A DNA stretch of 58,220 nucleotides from an uncultured Gammaproteobacteria bacterium (GCA_903942465.1 CAJAPA010000144.1:1-58220), one strand, 5' to 3'. Positions 9,902 through 19,620 are shown, counted from the first letter of the stretch. Notes: generated from the letters alone by a model not told the origin. Translations and numbers: made by a program.

Positions 9902-11705
9902 GTCCACCGACCCGAGCATAGTCCTTGAACATCCTTCTGCGGATTCCGATGATGCCGGCAATGATCAGAAGCAGTAATGGCAGACCGAAAATATTCAGCA
10001 GTTTGATGCGCTGCCCCAGATGTTCGACATCTTCATTCAATTCGCGCTGGATGCGACGGAGCTGCTTGCGGAGGCTGATTTTCCTGGCATCGAGCGCTGT
10101 ACGGCGCGGATCTGCCGTCAAGGATCCGGCTTTGGCTTCCGTCTGCAGGGAATTGATTTCTCCCTGGACCTTTTCCAACTCGGCCAACAGCCCGATCTGA
10201 CTGTCACGGTAACGCTGCTCGGCGTTGCGACGGAGCTGATCGACTTTTTCGAAGGGCCTGGCGACCATGCCGCGGCTTCGGATCGAGATGAGATCGTCGG
10301 ATCCGGAGAGCTGGTCGATGACATTGAAGAAAAAATCCCCGTTGCTGGCCTGTGCACTGTATACCGGCTCGCCGAACAGGTTGCTTTCCAGAACCCAAAG
10401 CCGGTCACTCAGGAAATCGGTATCGCTGATGACGATGAAATTGATACGGCCGCCGCCGGACTTGGAATCCTCGGATTTACCCGTGAAACGCGCCGCGAGT
10501 ACGAATGGCTCCTGACTCGACACGAACTTATTCAGCAGCTTTTCGGGGTCATCGGCTGCGCTCCGGTAGGCCACTGCATCAAGCAGTCGCGAGGCATCGG
10601 AACTCTGCAACAGGGGTTCGATTTGCAGAATGCTGCTGTCGCGTATGGTCAAGGCACCCGCACTGGACAGGACGATGCGGTCGAGATCCGTGGTCACCAC
10701 GTCGCTCTGGTTCATTGCCGCGCCGGGAAGGCTGATCAGACCCGGATTCCGCTTCGGAAACTGGTTCTCGTTGAGCTGCATGAGCCAGGCATACTTGCTG
10801 TCGAGCACGACCTGGCCCGGATCGAACACGATGCCCCAGGGCTGGAAAAACGCAGCGGCATCGGAGCCAAGCGAAAGGTCGCCGGCATTGCCGAATACCG
10901 GAACCGATTCGGCATTCGGATCGAGCAGGATGACGGCATGCCGACCCGCGTTGATGAAATCCTGGATCTGCCTGTAGCTGTCGGCAGGCCAGCCGCGCGG
11001 ATGCATGACCCAGAGCACATCGATATCGTCGGGGATTTTAAGAGCTCTCGGCGACAAGGTCACCATGTCGTAGCGCTCCGAAAGCTGTCGGAAAGCCACC
11101 CATGCCGGCGTGACCGGTCCGAAAGCAGGATTGGCGTTGCCGGTAACCGGCAATTCGGTGACCAGGGCAACTTTCGGTTTTTCAATGCGCTGTACCGAGC
11201 GGATGAGCTTGGAAAGCTCGTATTCCAGATGCTCTTCGGCTTCGGGTTTGACGAATCCGATGGTATTCTTCCGGCCATCGGAAAGCGCCGTCAAACCGAA
11301 ATAAAGCGGTCCCGACCCATCCTCGAGCGGAATGGCCGAAATGCCATCGGCAATGGCCGCATCCTCCATCACGGAATACGGCTCCGGATCGAGTATGCGG
11401 AGTTTGATCCTGCCATCGGACTGCGCCGCATACTCCTCGACTTTCTCGACCACGCGCGTGGCATATTGACGGAATTGAGGGTATGGACGCGCCTCTTTTT
11501 CGGAATAATAGAGCGTCAGCGTTACCGGAGAGCGGATATCACGCAGGATGTGGATACTGCCCTCCGACAGCGTGAACAGCCTTTTTTCAGTCAGATCAAG
11601 ACGAGCCGGCGGCATGAGAACCAGCACCACCTGGCATAGCGCGAAATAGATGCAGGACAGGACAAGAATCGATAGCGGCAGACGCGCGGATGCAGGCAGC
11701 TTCAT
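9888..11705 (-). CDS. GldG-like ABC transporter auxiliary component
   Basis: 605 aa; N-terminal TM, RLDLTEKRLFTLSEGS and LWVMHPRGWP typical of GldG/ABC_transp_aux, C-terminal TM. Confidence 0.85.
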   Translation of the reverse strand: MKLPASARLPLSILVLSCIYFALCQVVLVLMPPARLDLTEKRLFTLSEGSIHILRDIRSPVTLTLYYSEKEARPYPQFRQYATRVVEKVEEYAAQSDGRIKLRILDPEPYSVMEDAAIADGISAIPLEDGSGPLYFGLTALSDGRKNTIGFVKPEAEEHLEYELSKLIRSVQRIEKPKVALVTELPVTGNANPAFGPVTPAWVAFRQLSERYDMVTLSPRALKIPDDIDVLWVMHPRGWPADSYRQIQDFINAGRHAVILLDPNAESVPVFGNAGDLSLGSDAAAFFQPWGIVFDPGQVVLDSKYAWLMQLNENQFPKRNPGLISLPGAAMNQSDVVTTDLDRIVLSSAGALTIRDSSILQIEPLLQSSDASRLLDAVAYRSAADDPEKLLNKFVSSQEPFVLAARFTGKSEDSKSGGGRINFIVISDTDFLSDRLWVLESNLFGEPVYSAQASNGDFFFNVIDQLSGSDDLISIRSRGMVARPFEKVDQLRRNAEQRYRDSQIGLLAELEKVQGEINSLQTEAKAGSLTADPRRTALDARKISLRKQLRRIQRELNEDVEHLGQRIKLLNIFGLPLLLLIIAGIIGIRRRMFKDYARVGGHASL

Positions 11706-12439
11706 GCGCCGCCCTTTCTTGCGCGCAGAACCAGCAGATTGACCGCAAGCCAGAACAGCACGGTCACAGCAAAGAAAAGCACGTCGCGCAGATCCAGTAC
11801 GCCACGGGTAATCGCATTCAGATGGGTCAGGAAGCTCATGGACCCGATCAGATCGACGACATACTGGGGGAATATCTCACGCACGGGATTGAGCGCAAGC
11901 GGGTAGCCCGCCAGCAGGTAGAGCAGCAGAATCATCGCCGTCAGCAGATAGACCACGAGCTGGTTTTCGCTGAACGAGGAAACACAGAGCCCTATGGCCA
12001 GCATTGCTGCAAGCATCAGGCAGATGCCGATGTAGCCGAGCATGATGGTGCCATGGTCCGGATCGCCCAGCCAGGCCAAACTGAGCCAAAGCGGAAAGGA
12101 GAGCAGCAGGGCGCTGACCGCGACACACCAGAGCGCCACGAACTTGGCCAGAACCTGCTGCCAGGGCGGCAGCGGCAGGGCATCCAGCAGCTCGATGGTA
12201 CCGGAACGGAATTCCTCCGACCAGCTGCGCATCGACATTGCCGGTACCAGCAGCAGGCAGACCCAGGGCAGCAAGCGGAAATAGGCCTGCATGCTGGCCT
12301 GCCCGGTTTCATACAGATCCCCTAAATAGAACACAAAGCTGTTCGACAGCATGAGGAAAATGACGGTGAAGACCAAGGCCAGCGGTGTGCGGAAATAAGC
12401 CGCAAGCTCACGCCTGAACAATGCCAGGAAGGCGCTCAT
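11702..12439 (-). CDS. ABC transporter permease, GldF-like
   Basis: Starts MSAFLALFRRELAAYFRTPLALVF, six predicted TM segments, MSMRSWSEEFRSGTIELL motif; 4-nt overlaps with neighbours. Confidence 0.9.
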   Translation of the reverse strand: MSAFLALFRRELAAYFRTPLALVFTVIFLMLSNSFVFYLGDLYETGQASMQAYFRLLPWVCLLLVPAMSMRSWSEEFRSGTIELLDALPLPPWQQVLAKFVALWCVAVSALLLSFPLWLSLAWLGDPDHGTIMLGYIGICLMLAAMLAIGLCVSSFSENQLVVYLLTAMILLLYLLAGYPLALNPVREIFPQYVVDLIGSMSFLTHLNAITRGVLDLRDVLFFAVTVLFWLAVNLLVLRARKGGA

Positions 12440-13359
12440 GGTCTGGCCTCAGCTACGGTCTTGGCGAATACCTCATCGAGTCGTCCGACTTCCAGACGCA
12501 GATCGAGATACGGCACGCTCTTCTGGGCCAAACGCTCGGCAATGATCTGGTTCTGCGGTTTGCTGCCCTGCACGAACACATACAGGCGGCCGTCGGCAGC
12601 ATTCTGCTCGAAGCCGCTGACACCGGACAGCCCTTCCAGGGCGGCACGCGCCGCGATGCTTTCACGGGCGACGAACGACACTGCATTGTGGTACTTCGAC
12701 TGATGCAAGAGCTCTTCCGTGCTCTTGTCGAGCAGTTTCCTGCCGCCGCCCATGATCATGGTGCGCGGGCACAGCGCCAGGACATCGTCGATCTGATGGG
12801 TACTCATCAGGATGGCACTGGTTTTCCCGAGATCCTGGATCAAGCGCCGGACCTGCTGCTTCTGGATGGGATCCAGACCGTCGGTCGGCTCGTCGAGCAG
12901 AAGCACCGGCGGACGATGCATGATCGCCGCCGCCAGGGCAACACGGCGCATCGAGCCTTTGGACAGTGTCGACACGGTCTGATGCGCGATCGGATTCAAA
13001 GTGAGGCGCTCGCAGATGTCATCCACGGTGTCGTAGGCCCTCTTGCCCAGCCCGCGTGCAGAGGCAATGAAGCGCAGGTAGGCGATGACGCTGGACTCGC
13101 GGTAGACCGGCGCATGCTCGGGCAAGTAGCCCAGACTCCGGCGAAGGGCGAGCGGCTCCTCCCAGGGGTTGTAGCCGCCGAGCCGGACGCTTCCGCGGTC
13201 CGGCCTGAGGAACCCGGACAGCATGCGCATGCAGGTGGTCTTGCCTGCGCCGTTCGGACCGAGCAAAGCCACGATTTCACCGCGCTCGACCTGGAAGCCG
13301 AGATCCTCAACGGCGGCAATCGCACCGAAACGCTTGCTGATTCGTTCTGCCTGGATCAT
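12436..13359 (-). CDS. ABC transporter ATP-binding protein, GldA-like
   Basis: Walker A GPNGAGKTT, signature LSKGSMRR, Walker B PPVLLLDEPTDGLDP. Confidence 0.95.
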   Translation of the reverse strand: MIQAERISKRFGAIAAVEDLGFQVERGEIVALLGPNGAGKTTCMRMLSGFLRPDRGSVRLGGYNPWEEPLALRRSLGYLPEHAPVYRESSVIAYLRFIASARGLGKRAYDTVDDICERLTLNPIAHQTVSTLSKGSMRRVALAAAIMHRPPVLLLDEPTDGLDPIQKQQVRRLIQDLGKTSAILMSTHQIDDVLALCPRTMIMGGGRKLLDKSTEELLHQSKYHNAVSFVARESIAARAALEGLSGVSGFEQNAADGRLYVFVQGSKPQNQIIAERLAQKSVPYLDLRLEVGRLDEVFAKTVAEARP

Positions 13360-13430
13360 CCCGCCCTACCCAACCGGTTTGTTCAAGTGTATAGAAAAGC
13401 GCGGGATACTGACAACGCGCGCCCAAAGAA

Positions 13431-13455
13431 AAAGCGGGCCGAAGCCCGCTTTTCC
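13431..13455 (-). terminator. Rho-independent terminator downstream of the ABC/SRPBCC interval
   Basis: AAAGCGGGC-CGAA-GCCCGCTTT hairpin at 13431-13452; in minus orientation it follows the stop of the 13464-14513 gene and has T-rich flanks. Confidence 0.75.
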
Positions 13456-13463
13456 GGTATTGC

Positions 13464-14513
13464 TTACTTTACCGGCCAATAGACCTTGAACTTGGCGTCT
13501 TCGGTCATCATCAACTGCGGCGGCACCAGATACTCCTCATAGGCGCGATCGCGGGTCGATGCCCCGTTGACCATGGCCCAGGCACGCACGGACTGACGTT
13601 CGCTTTCAAGACCGGTCGCATAGCCTGTGTAATCGGTGGTCGCGGCACGGCCGCCAGGAATCTGTTCGAAGCTGACCTCGGCTTCGGTCTTGACGACCCA
13701 TTCGCCGGTGCTTACACCGTCTTTGCTGACCGGCTGGACGACATCGAAACTGTAGCTGTCGGAGGTGAATTCATTGGTCACGATGCGCATCGGGCCGTTC
13801 GCCTGCAAGCCGTTGGCGGCGATGATTTTGTTGATCCACGCCATCTTGTTGACGATACCGGTGGCGATTTCATTGTTGTCGCGCTTGGAAATCACCGTAG
13901 CCACCAACGCATTGGTTGCCGGAACTTCGGTGAACGTGATCGGGTTCACGCGATCGGCATAGGAAAGCTTCGGAATCGTCGCCAGAAAGGTGGTCAGGCG
14001 TTTGGCACCGGCTTTGATCTTGTCGCCGACGTTGCGTTCGACATACATGCCCGCAAAACGGCCGAACAGGTTCCAGCCGTAATCGACTTCATAGACCTGA
14101 CGGATTTCGACGTTCTTGTTCAGCGGACCGGTGCGGTCGAGGGTGATGGTCAGGAATTTATCGCTGCCCTGCGAGCTGTCGTCAATGGCAAACTTGATTT
14201 TTTCCTGGGGAACGCTTTCAATCAGTTTCCAGGTGCCGCTGCCGGTGGACCGGTTCAAAGAGCTGTAGCTCATGGTCGCGCCGACGCCGCTGGCCGGATC
14301 GCTGACTTGGGACTTCAGCATGCTGTCCGAGCGCAGGATGTTCCACTCGTCAAAACGGTTGAAGCCATTGAGGACATCGTATACGGTGCTGATCGGACGG
14401 TTGCTTTCGATTTTGTATTCGACAGTGCGCTTCGACGGCAGGAACAGGGCGACCACCGCGAAAAGCGCGATGACCACAGCCAACGAAATCAGGAATTCGT
14501 AAATTCGGTTCAT
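13464..14513 (-). CDS. SRPBCC/START-like domain membrane-anchored protein
   Basis: N-terminal TM (YEFLISLAVVIALFAVVALFL) then RPISTVYDVLNGFNRFDEWN, typical of polyketide cyclase/SRPBCC proteins. Confidence 0.7.
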   Translation of the reverse strand: MNRIYEFLISLAVVIALFAVVALFLPSKRTVEYKIESNRPISTVYDVLNGFNRFDEWNILRSDSMLKSQVSDPASGVGATMSYSSLNRSTGSGTWKLIESVPQEKIKFAIDDSSQGSDKFLTITLDRTGPLNKNVEIRQVYEVDYGWNLFGRFAGMYVERNVGDKIKAGAKRLTTFLATIPKLSYADRVNPITFTEVPATNALVATVISKRDNNEIATGIVNKMAWINKIIAANGLQANGPMRIVTNEFTSDSYSFDVVQPVSKDGVSTGEWVVKTEAEVSFEQIPGGRAATTDYTGYATGLESERQSVRAWAMVNGASTRDRAYEEYLVPPQLMMTEDAKFKVYWPVK

Positions 14514-14595
14514 TTAAAGACTCTCTCCAGGGGCAAACTGCCCTTTCGGGCAATCAGTCTCAAAGGATACCATTTAATGTCCGGATTGGGTTGGC

Positions 14596-14620
14596 CCGGC
14601 CGGCCCTTTTCACCGGCCGG
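14596..14620. repeat. CCGGCCGG-N9-CCGGCCGG inverted repeat (possible terminator stem)
   Basis: Two identical self-palindromic 8-mers immediately 3' of the response regulator gene; no U-tract. Confidence 0.4.
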
Positions 14621-14631
14621 AGGGGTACCGT

Positions 14632-15273
14632 TTAGACGATTTTGAGTTCGAAAGCCTTCAGCACGGCCCGGGTCCGGTCGCGCACCCCGAGCTTGGACAG
14701 AATGTTGGAAACGTGGTTCTTGATGGTGCCTTCGGCCACGTGCAGGGAGTTGGCGATTTCCTTGTTGGAAAAGCCTCCGGCCATCAGCCGCAGAATCTCG
14801 GTTTCACGCTCGGTCAACGGATCCGGGCGCTCGAGGCTGACGAAATGATTGTTCATCCCCTCCAGTCCGGACAGCAGCCGCTGCGACATCGCCGGCTGCA
14901 CCAGCGACCCGCCTTTTGAGACCACCTGGATGGCCTCGACCAGCTGCTCCAGACTGACGTCTTTCAGCATATAGCCCTTGGCTCCGGCGCGGATCCCGGC
15001 CAGAACCAGGTCATCGTCATCAAAGGTGGTCAGGATGATGGTCGGCGGCAGGCGCCCCGCGGCCGAAAGCTCCTGAACCGCCTCCAGACCGGATTTGACC
15101 GGCATGCGCATGTCCATCAACACCACATCCGGCTTGATTTCAGGAATCAGATCTATGGCCTGCTGGCCATCACTGGCCTCGGCAATCACCTCGATGTCAG
15201 CCGCCAGGGACAGCAGGGATTTGACCCCCTGACGGACCAGGGTCTGGTCATCCACCAAAAAAACTCGAATCAT
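14632..15273 (-). CDS. NarL/FixJ (DesR-like) response regulator
   Basis: Receiver (MIRVFLVDDQTLVRQGVKSLL, VVLMDMRMPVKSG) plus LuxR HTH (LTERETEILRLMAGGFSNKEIANSLHVAEGTIKNHVSNILSKL). Confidence 0.95.
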   Translation of the reverse strand: MIRVFLVDDQTLVRQGVKSLLSLAADIEVIAEASDGQQAIDLIPEIKPDVVLMDMRMPVKSGLEAVQELSAAGRLPPTIILTTFDDDDLVLAGIRAGAKGYMLKDVSLEQLVEAIQVVSKGGSLVQPAMSQRLLSGLEGMNNHFVSLERPDPLTERETEILRLMAGGFSNKEIANSLHVAEGTIKNHVSNILSKLGVRDRTRAVLKAFELKIV

Positions 15274-15276
15274 GCG

Positions 15277-16431
15277 TTATTCTCCCAAGGGCAAAGTGAT
15301 GCTGACGCTGAATCCATGACCGGGCGCGGATTGAATCAACAGTTGCCCGTTGAGGGCCATGACCCGTTCTTTCATGCCCTGCAATCCATTCCCGAGCCGG
15401 GCTAAGGCAACCCCGACGCCGTCGTCTTCTGATTTCAAAATCAATAAATTATCCAGCTTTTGTAAGGATAATTCGAGCTTTCCGGCACGGGCATGCTTGA
15501 TGGTGTTGGTAATCAACTCCTGAACACAGCGCAGTATGACCTGAGCCACGCTGGAGTCCTCCAGCGTCAGACCCGGATCGGCATGAAGACGGATGTCCAG
15601 ATTCGGCATCGGCTGAACCAGCGGCTCGATCGCCGCCAGAATATCGATGGCGCAGCCCTCGCGCATCTCCGAAACCGCCTCACGCACATCGGAGAGCAAT
15701 AACTTGGCCAAGGCATGGCTCTGACGGACATGCTCCTGGGCCTTGCCCTCGCTCAGATGCCCGGCAACTTCCAGGTTCAAACTCAAGGCCGTCAGGTGAT
15801 GACCCAGGAGATCATGCAACTCCCGGGAAATCCGCAAACGCTCACCGACCCGGGAGTTTTCGGCCAAAAGCGTGCGCGCGGCGCGCAGCTCGGCAATCAG
15901 GCGACGCTGTTCTTCGCGAGCCGCGGCCTGCTGTTTGGCGACATGACCGGTGACGAACACGAAGGTCGAGAATCCGGCATAGAGCAGGCTTTGCAGGAAG
16001 GCTTCCCACCAGGTCAGCCCGTCGGAGCTGAAAATGAATACCGGAATGACCAGCAGATGACTGATGACCAGCCACAGGGAACCGACCCGGACCGGCAGCA
16101 GCCAAGGCAGGATGCCGGCAATGACGGCCAACAGCATGCTGCCTAAACCTGTTTCAGAATAATAACTTACCGCAATGGCAAACAGGGTGAGCAGGAACAG
16201 GCTGACGCTATCGCGCCAGCCGCGGCGGTAGATGTTGAGATGGCCGGTGACCAGCAGATACAGGACACCGAAAGCAAGGTAACTGAAAATCCAGCCGGAA
16301 ACGGAGCCTGAGCTCAATCCACTTTGGTCAAAGCCCTGCCAGCCGGCATACAGCAGCGGAATACCGACCATGCCCCAGGTGAACAGTCCCGCGAAGCGCA
16401 GCAGTTGCTGGTGATTGATGCGTGCATTCAT
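15277..16431 (-). CDS. DesK-like sensor histidine kinase
   Basis: Multi-TM N-terminus, HisKA_3 motif RISRELHDLLGHHLTALSLNLEVA, HATPase region; start taken at MNARINHQ. Confidence 0.93.
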   Translation of the reverse strand: MNARINHQQLLRFAGLFTWGMVGIPLLYAGWQGFDQSGLSSGSVSGWIFSYLAFGVLYLLVTGHLNIYRRGWRDSVSLFLLTLFAIAVSYYSETGLGSMLLAVIAGILPWLLPVRVGSLWLVISHLLVIPVFIFSSDGLTWWEAFLQSLLYAGFSTFVFVTGHVAKQQAAAREEQRRLIAELRAARTLLAENSRVGERLRISRELHDLLGHHLTALSLNLEVAGHLSEGKAQEHVRQSHALAKLLLSDVREAVSEMREGCAIDILAAIEPLVQPMPNLDIRLHADPGLTLEDSSVAQVILRCVQELITNTIKHARAGKLELSLQKLDNLLILKSEDDGVGVALARLGNGLQGMKERVMALNGQLLIQSAPGHGFSVSITLPLGE

Positions 16432-16583
16432 CGGGGAATGATACCCCCTAATCAAGCACTTGCAAGCCGCCAGAAGTCATGCATCGGCCAATTCGTGCAA
16501 AAACTCTAACGCAGCTCCGGCACTCCATGCGATAATTCCGCATCAAGCCGAAGACGGGCTGGTTGGATTCTGGAGTAGTCTCG

Positions 16584-17180
16584 ATGTCGATTTCGATCCG
16601 CGACGTGCAAGCGCACGAACTGGATGCCATTCTGGCCATGAACAATGCCGCAGGCAGCGGCATTCTGCCGATGAACCAAGGGCAGATCCACTACTTCTGG
16701 CAGCACGCCGACTACTTCCGCGTCGCCGAGTCCGATGACTGTCTGGTCGGCTTCCTGATCGCCATGACCCGTGACGCCGATTACGAAAGCAGCAATTTCC
16801 GCTGGTTCAAGGACCACTACGAAGCCTTCGTTTACGTCGACCGCATCGTCATCGCCAAGGGCCAACGCAGCGCCGGCATCGGCCGTCTGTTCTATGCCGA
16901 TGTGCAGAGTTTCGCGGAAGTGCGGGCGCCGGCCCTGGTCGCCGAGGTGTTCATCGAAGACAGCACCCACCCCGCTCTGCTGTTTCATGGCAGCTTCGGT
17001 TTCCATGAAGTCGGCCAGCATCAGCTGCCGGACTCGCCGCTGCGGGCCGCCATGCTCTACAAGGATCTCTGCAGTTATCCCTTCGTAAACACCACTTATG
17101 GCGAACAGCTGCCGCCTGTGGTCTGGCTTCAGGCCAGAGTCAAACCGCAAACCGGCGGCCATCTGGCGACGGGAACTTGA
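16584..17180 (+). CDS. GNAT-family N-acetyltransferase
   Basis: MSISIRDVQAHELDAILAMNNAA and VIAKGQRSAGIGRLFYADVQSFA acetyl-CoA-binding motif. Confidence 0.85.
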   Translation: MSISIRDVQAHELDAILAMNNAAGSGILPMNQGQIHYFWQHADYFRVAESDDCLVGFLIAMTRDADYESSNFRWFKDHYEAFVYVDRIVIAKGQRSAGIGRLFYADVQSFAEVRAPALVAEVFIEDSTHPALLFHGSFGFHEVGQHQLPDSPLRAAMLYKDLCSYPFVNTTYGEQLPPVVWLQARVKPQTGGHLATGT

Positions 17181-17181
17181 G

Positions 17182-17937
17182 ATGGGCGGCGCGACGGTCA
17201 GCTACGAACAATGCGGGGAATTGAAATTCGGCCAAGTGGGCATCGCCAATCTGCGCATCCGCACACTGGATATCGCCGCCCTGAAAAACGAAATGCAGGA
17301 GCGCGTTGAGCGCGCGCCGAAACTGTTCCGGCACGCGGCGGTGATTCTTGATTTCAGTGCCCTGCCCGCGTGTCCGGATGTCGAAACCACGGACGCGTTG
17401 ATCGATGCCCTGCGCAACGCCGGCGTCATGCCGGTCGCCATCGCCTACGGCACGCCGGCCGTGGAAAAACTGGCCGAACAGGTCGGTCTGCCGATTCTCG
17501 CCAAATTCCGGGCTTCATTCGAACGTGACGACGGCCCGGAGCCGGCACGCCCGGCACCGCCTTCCGAAAGCAAACCCGCGCCAGCCGCGGCAGCCGCACC
17601 GAGCCAGGAACCGGGCCTGTTGCAGACCCAGCCCTTGCGCTCGGGCCAACAGGTATACGCCGCCGGCCGCGATTTGACCGTGTGCGCCATGGTCGGTGCC
17701 GGTGCCGAAGCCATTGCCGACGGTTCCATCCACATTTACGGCCCATTGCGTGGGCGCGCTCTGGCCGGCGCCTCGGGCAATACCCAGGCACGGATTTTCT
17801 GCCGCGAATTCAACGCCGAGCTGGTCGCCATCACCGGCACATACAAGGTTCTGGATGAAATTCCGAAAAAACTGCTGGGCAAAGCGGTGCAGATCTGGCT
17901 CGACAAAGACCAGCTACGCATCGAAGAACTGGCTTAA
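17182..17937 (+). CDS. minC: Septum site-determining protein MinC
   Basis: C-terminal IHIYGPLRGRALAGASGNTQARIFCREFNAELVAITGTYKV; sits immediately before minD. Confidence 0.95.
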   Translation: MGGATVSYEQCGELKFGQVGIANLRIRTLDIAALKNEMQERVERAPKLFRHAAVILDFSALPACPDVETTDALIDALRNAGVMPVAIAYGTPAVEKLAEQVGLPILAKFRASFERDDGPEPARPAPPSESKPAPAAAAAPSQEPGLLQTQPLRSGQQVYAAGRDLTVCAMVGAGAEAIADGSIHIYGPLRGRALAGASGNTQARIFCREFNAELVAITGTYKVLDEIPKKLLGKAVQIWLDKDQLRIEELA

Positions 17938-17973
17938 TATGATTCAACGACATTGACAGACAAGGAGCGCATT

Positions 17974-18783
17974 TTGGCAGAGATCATCGTAGTCACATCC
18001 GGCAAGGGCGGCGTCGGCAAAACCACTTCCAGCGCGAGCATCGCCTGCGGACTGGCCAAAGCCGGCAAAAAGACGGTGGTCATCGATTTCGACGTCGGCC
18101 TGCGCAATCTCGACCTGATCATGGGCTGTGAACGCCGCGTGGTTTACGACTTCGTGAACGTGGTGCACGGCGAAGCCAGCCTGAAACAGGCCCTGATCAA
18201 GGACAAGCGCTTCGACAATCTGTATGTCCTGGCTGCTTCGCAGACCCGCGACAAAGACGCACTGACCCGCGAAGGCGTCGAGAAGGTGCTCAAGGATCTC
18301 GCCGGCGAAGGATTCGATTACATCCTTTGCGATTCGCCGGCCGGCATCGAAAAAGGCGCCTATCTGGCCATGTACTACGCCGACCGTGCGGTGGTCGTGG
18401 TCAATCCGGAAGTATCCTCGGTACGCGACTCGGACCGCATTCTCGGCCTGCTCGCTTCCAAGACCCAGAAAGCCGAAGCCGGCGAACACATCACCGAGCA
18501 TCTGCTGCTGACCCGCTACAATCCGGCCCGTGTTGAAAAAGGCGAGATGCTGTCGATCGGCGACGTCGAGGAAATCCTCGGGCTGAAGGTGGTCGGGGTG
18601 ATTCCGGAATCGCCGGAAGTGCTGCAGTCTTCCAACTCGGGCAACCCGGTCATCCTGGATGAAAACTCCGATGCCGGACAGGCCTACACCGACGCCGTCG
18701 CCCGCATCCTCGGCGAAGACCGTCCGATGCGCTTCACCACCGTCGAGAAGAAGGGCTTCTTCTCGAAAATGTTCGGAGGTTGA
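17974..18783 (+). CDS. minD: Septum site-determining ATPase MinD (TTG start)
   Basis: AEIIVVTSGKGGVGKTTSSASIACGLA deviant Walker A; TTG at 17974 preceded by AAGGAG at ideal spacing; C-terminal amphipathic EKKGFFSKMFGG. Confidence 0.96.
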   Translation: MAEIIVVTSGKGGVGKTTSSASIACGLAKAGKKTVVIDFDVGLRNLDLIMGCERRVVYDFVNVVHGEASLKQALIKDKRFDNLYVLAASQTRDKDALTREGVEKVLKDLAGEGFDYILCDSPAGIEKGAYLAMYYADRAVVVVNPEVSSVRDSDRILGLLASKTQKAEAGEHITEHLLLTRYNPARVEKGEMLSIGDVEEILGLKVVGVIPESPEVLQSSNSGNPVILDENSDAGQAYTDAVARILGEDRPMRFTTVEKKGFFSKMFGG

Positions 18784-18786
18784 GCC

Positions 18787-19065
18787 ATGGGACTTCTGCG
18801 CAACATCATAGAACAGCTGGAAAAACTCGACAGCAAACCGACCTCGGCGTCCACCGCCAAGAACCGCCTGCAGATTCTGGTGTCACAGTCCCGCAGGGAT
18901 GCCAGCGCCCCGGATTACATGCCGCGCCTGCGCAGCGAACTGCTGGAAGTGATCAAGAAATACGTGCAGGTCAATGACGAAGCGGTCAAGGTCAACTTCG
19001 AAAAAGACAAGGACGGCATCCAGGAAGTCCTCGACATCCAGATTGCCCTGCCCGACAAGAGCTGA
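18787..19065 (+). CDS. minE: Cell division topological specificity factor MinE
   Basis: AKNRLQILVSQSRRDASAPDYMPRLRSELLEVIKKYV. Confidence 0.96.
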   Translation: MGLLRNIIEQLEKLDSKPTSASTAKNRLQILVSQSRRDASAPDYMPRLRSELLEVIKKYVQVNDEAVKVNFEKDKDGIQEVLDIQIALPDKS

Positions 19066-19068
19066 TCC

Positions 19069-19572
19069 GTGGGTTTCGAGGCGGACGCAGCGGTCGTGCG
19101 CCTGCACGACATCGCTATTGAACAGGCCCGGCAACTGCTGGGCCTGTTTGATTTGGAACTGGTTCTCGTTCCGGACGGCGAGGCCATCCCCGGCAGCTAC
19201 TGGGGCGAGTGCGAGGCCGGACTGATCGGTACACGCGTCCATGTACGCACCGACACCCCGGTGCATTCGCTGTTGCATGAGGCCTGCCATCTCATCGTTC
19301 TGCCCCTGGAAAAGCGGGGGGCCGTGCATACCGATGCCAGCGATTCGGTGCTGGAAGAAGATGCCACCTGTTATCTGCAGCTGCTGCTGGCTGACCGGAT
19401 TACCGGCTTTGGATTCGCACGCGCCTGCGCCGACATGGACACCTGGGGCTACAGCTTCCGGCTCGGCTCAGCGCGCGCCTGGTTTGAACAGGACGCCGAC
19501 GATGCCCGTGCCTTCCTGCACACGCGGGGACTGCTGGACCTGCCCGACCCAGCCGAGGCTTCAGCCGATTAG
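19069..19572 (+). CDS. Zincin-like hypothetical protein (HExxH)
   Basis: GTG start 4 nt after the minE stop; HSLLHEACHLIVLPLEKR with downstream VLEEDATCYLQLLLADR. Confidence 0.65.
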   Translation: MGFEADAAVVRLHDIAIEQARQLLGLFDLELVLVPDGEAIPGSYWGECEAGLIGTRVHVRTDTPVHSLLHEACHLIVLPLEKRGAVHTDASDSVLEEDATCYLQLLLADRITGFGFARACADMDTWGYSFRLGSARAWFEQDADDARAFLHTRGLLDLPDPAEASAD

Positions 19573-19620
19573 CGAAGCCTGATATCATCGGAGGGATTCC
19601 AACCCGCTTTCGGAGCTTCC

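Noticed and set aside
10020-11639. 539-aa antisense ORF opposite the GldG-like gene
   Set aside because: No recognisable motifs; the opposite frame has clear GldG-like features and operon overlaps.
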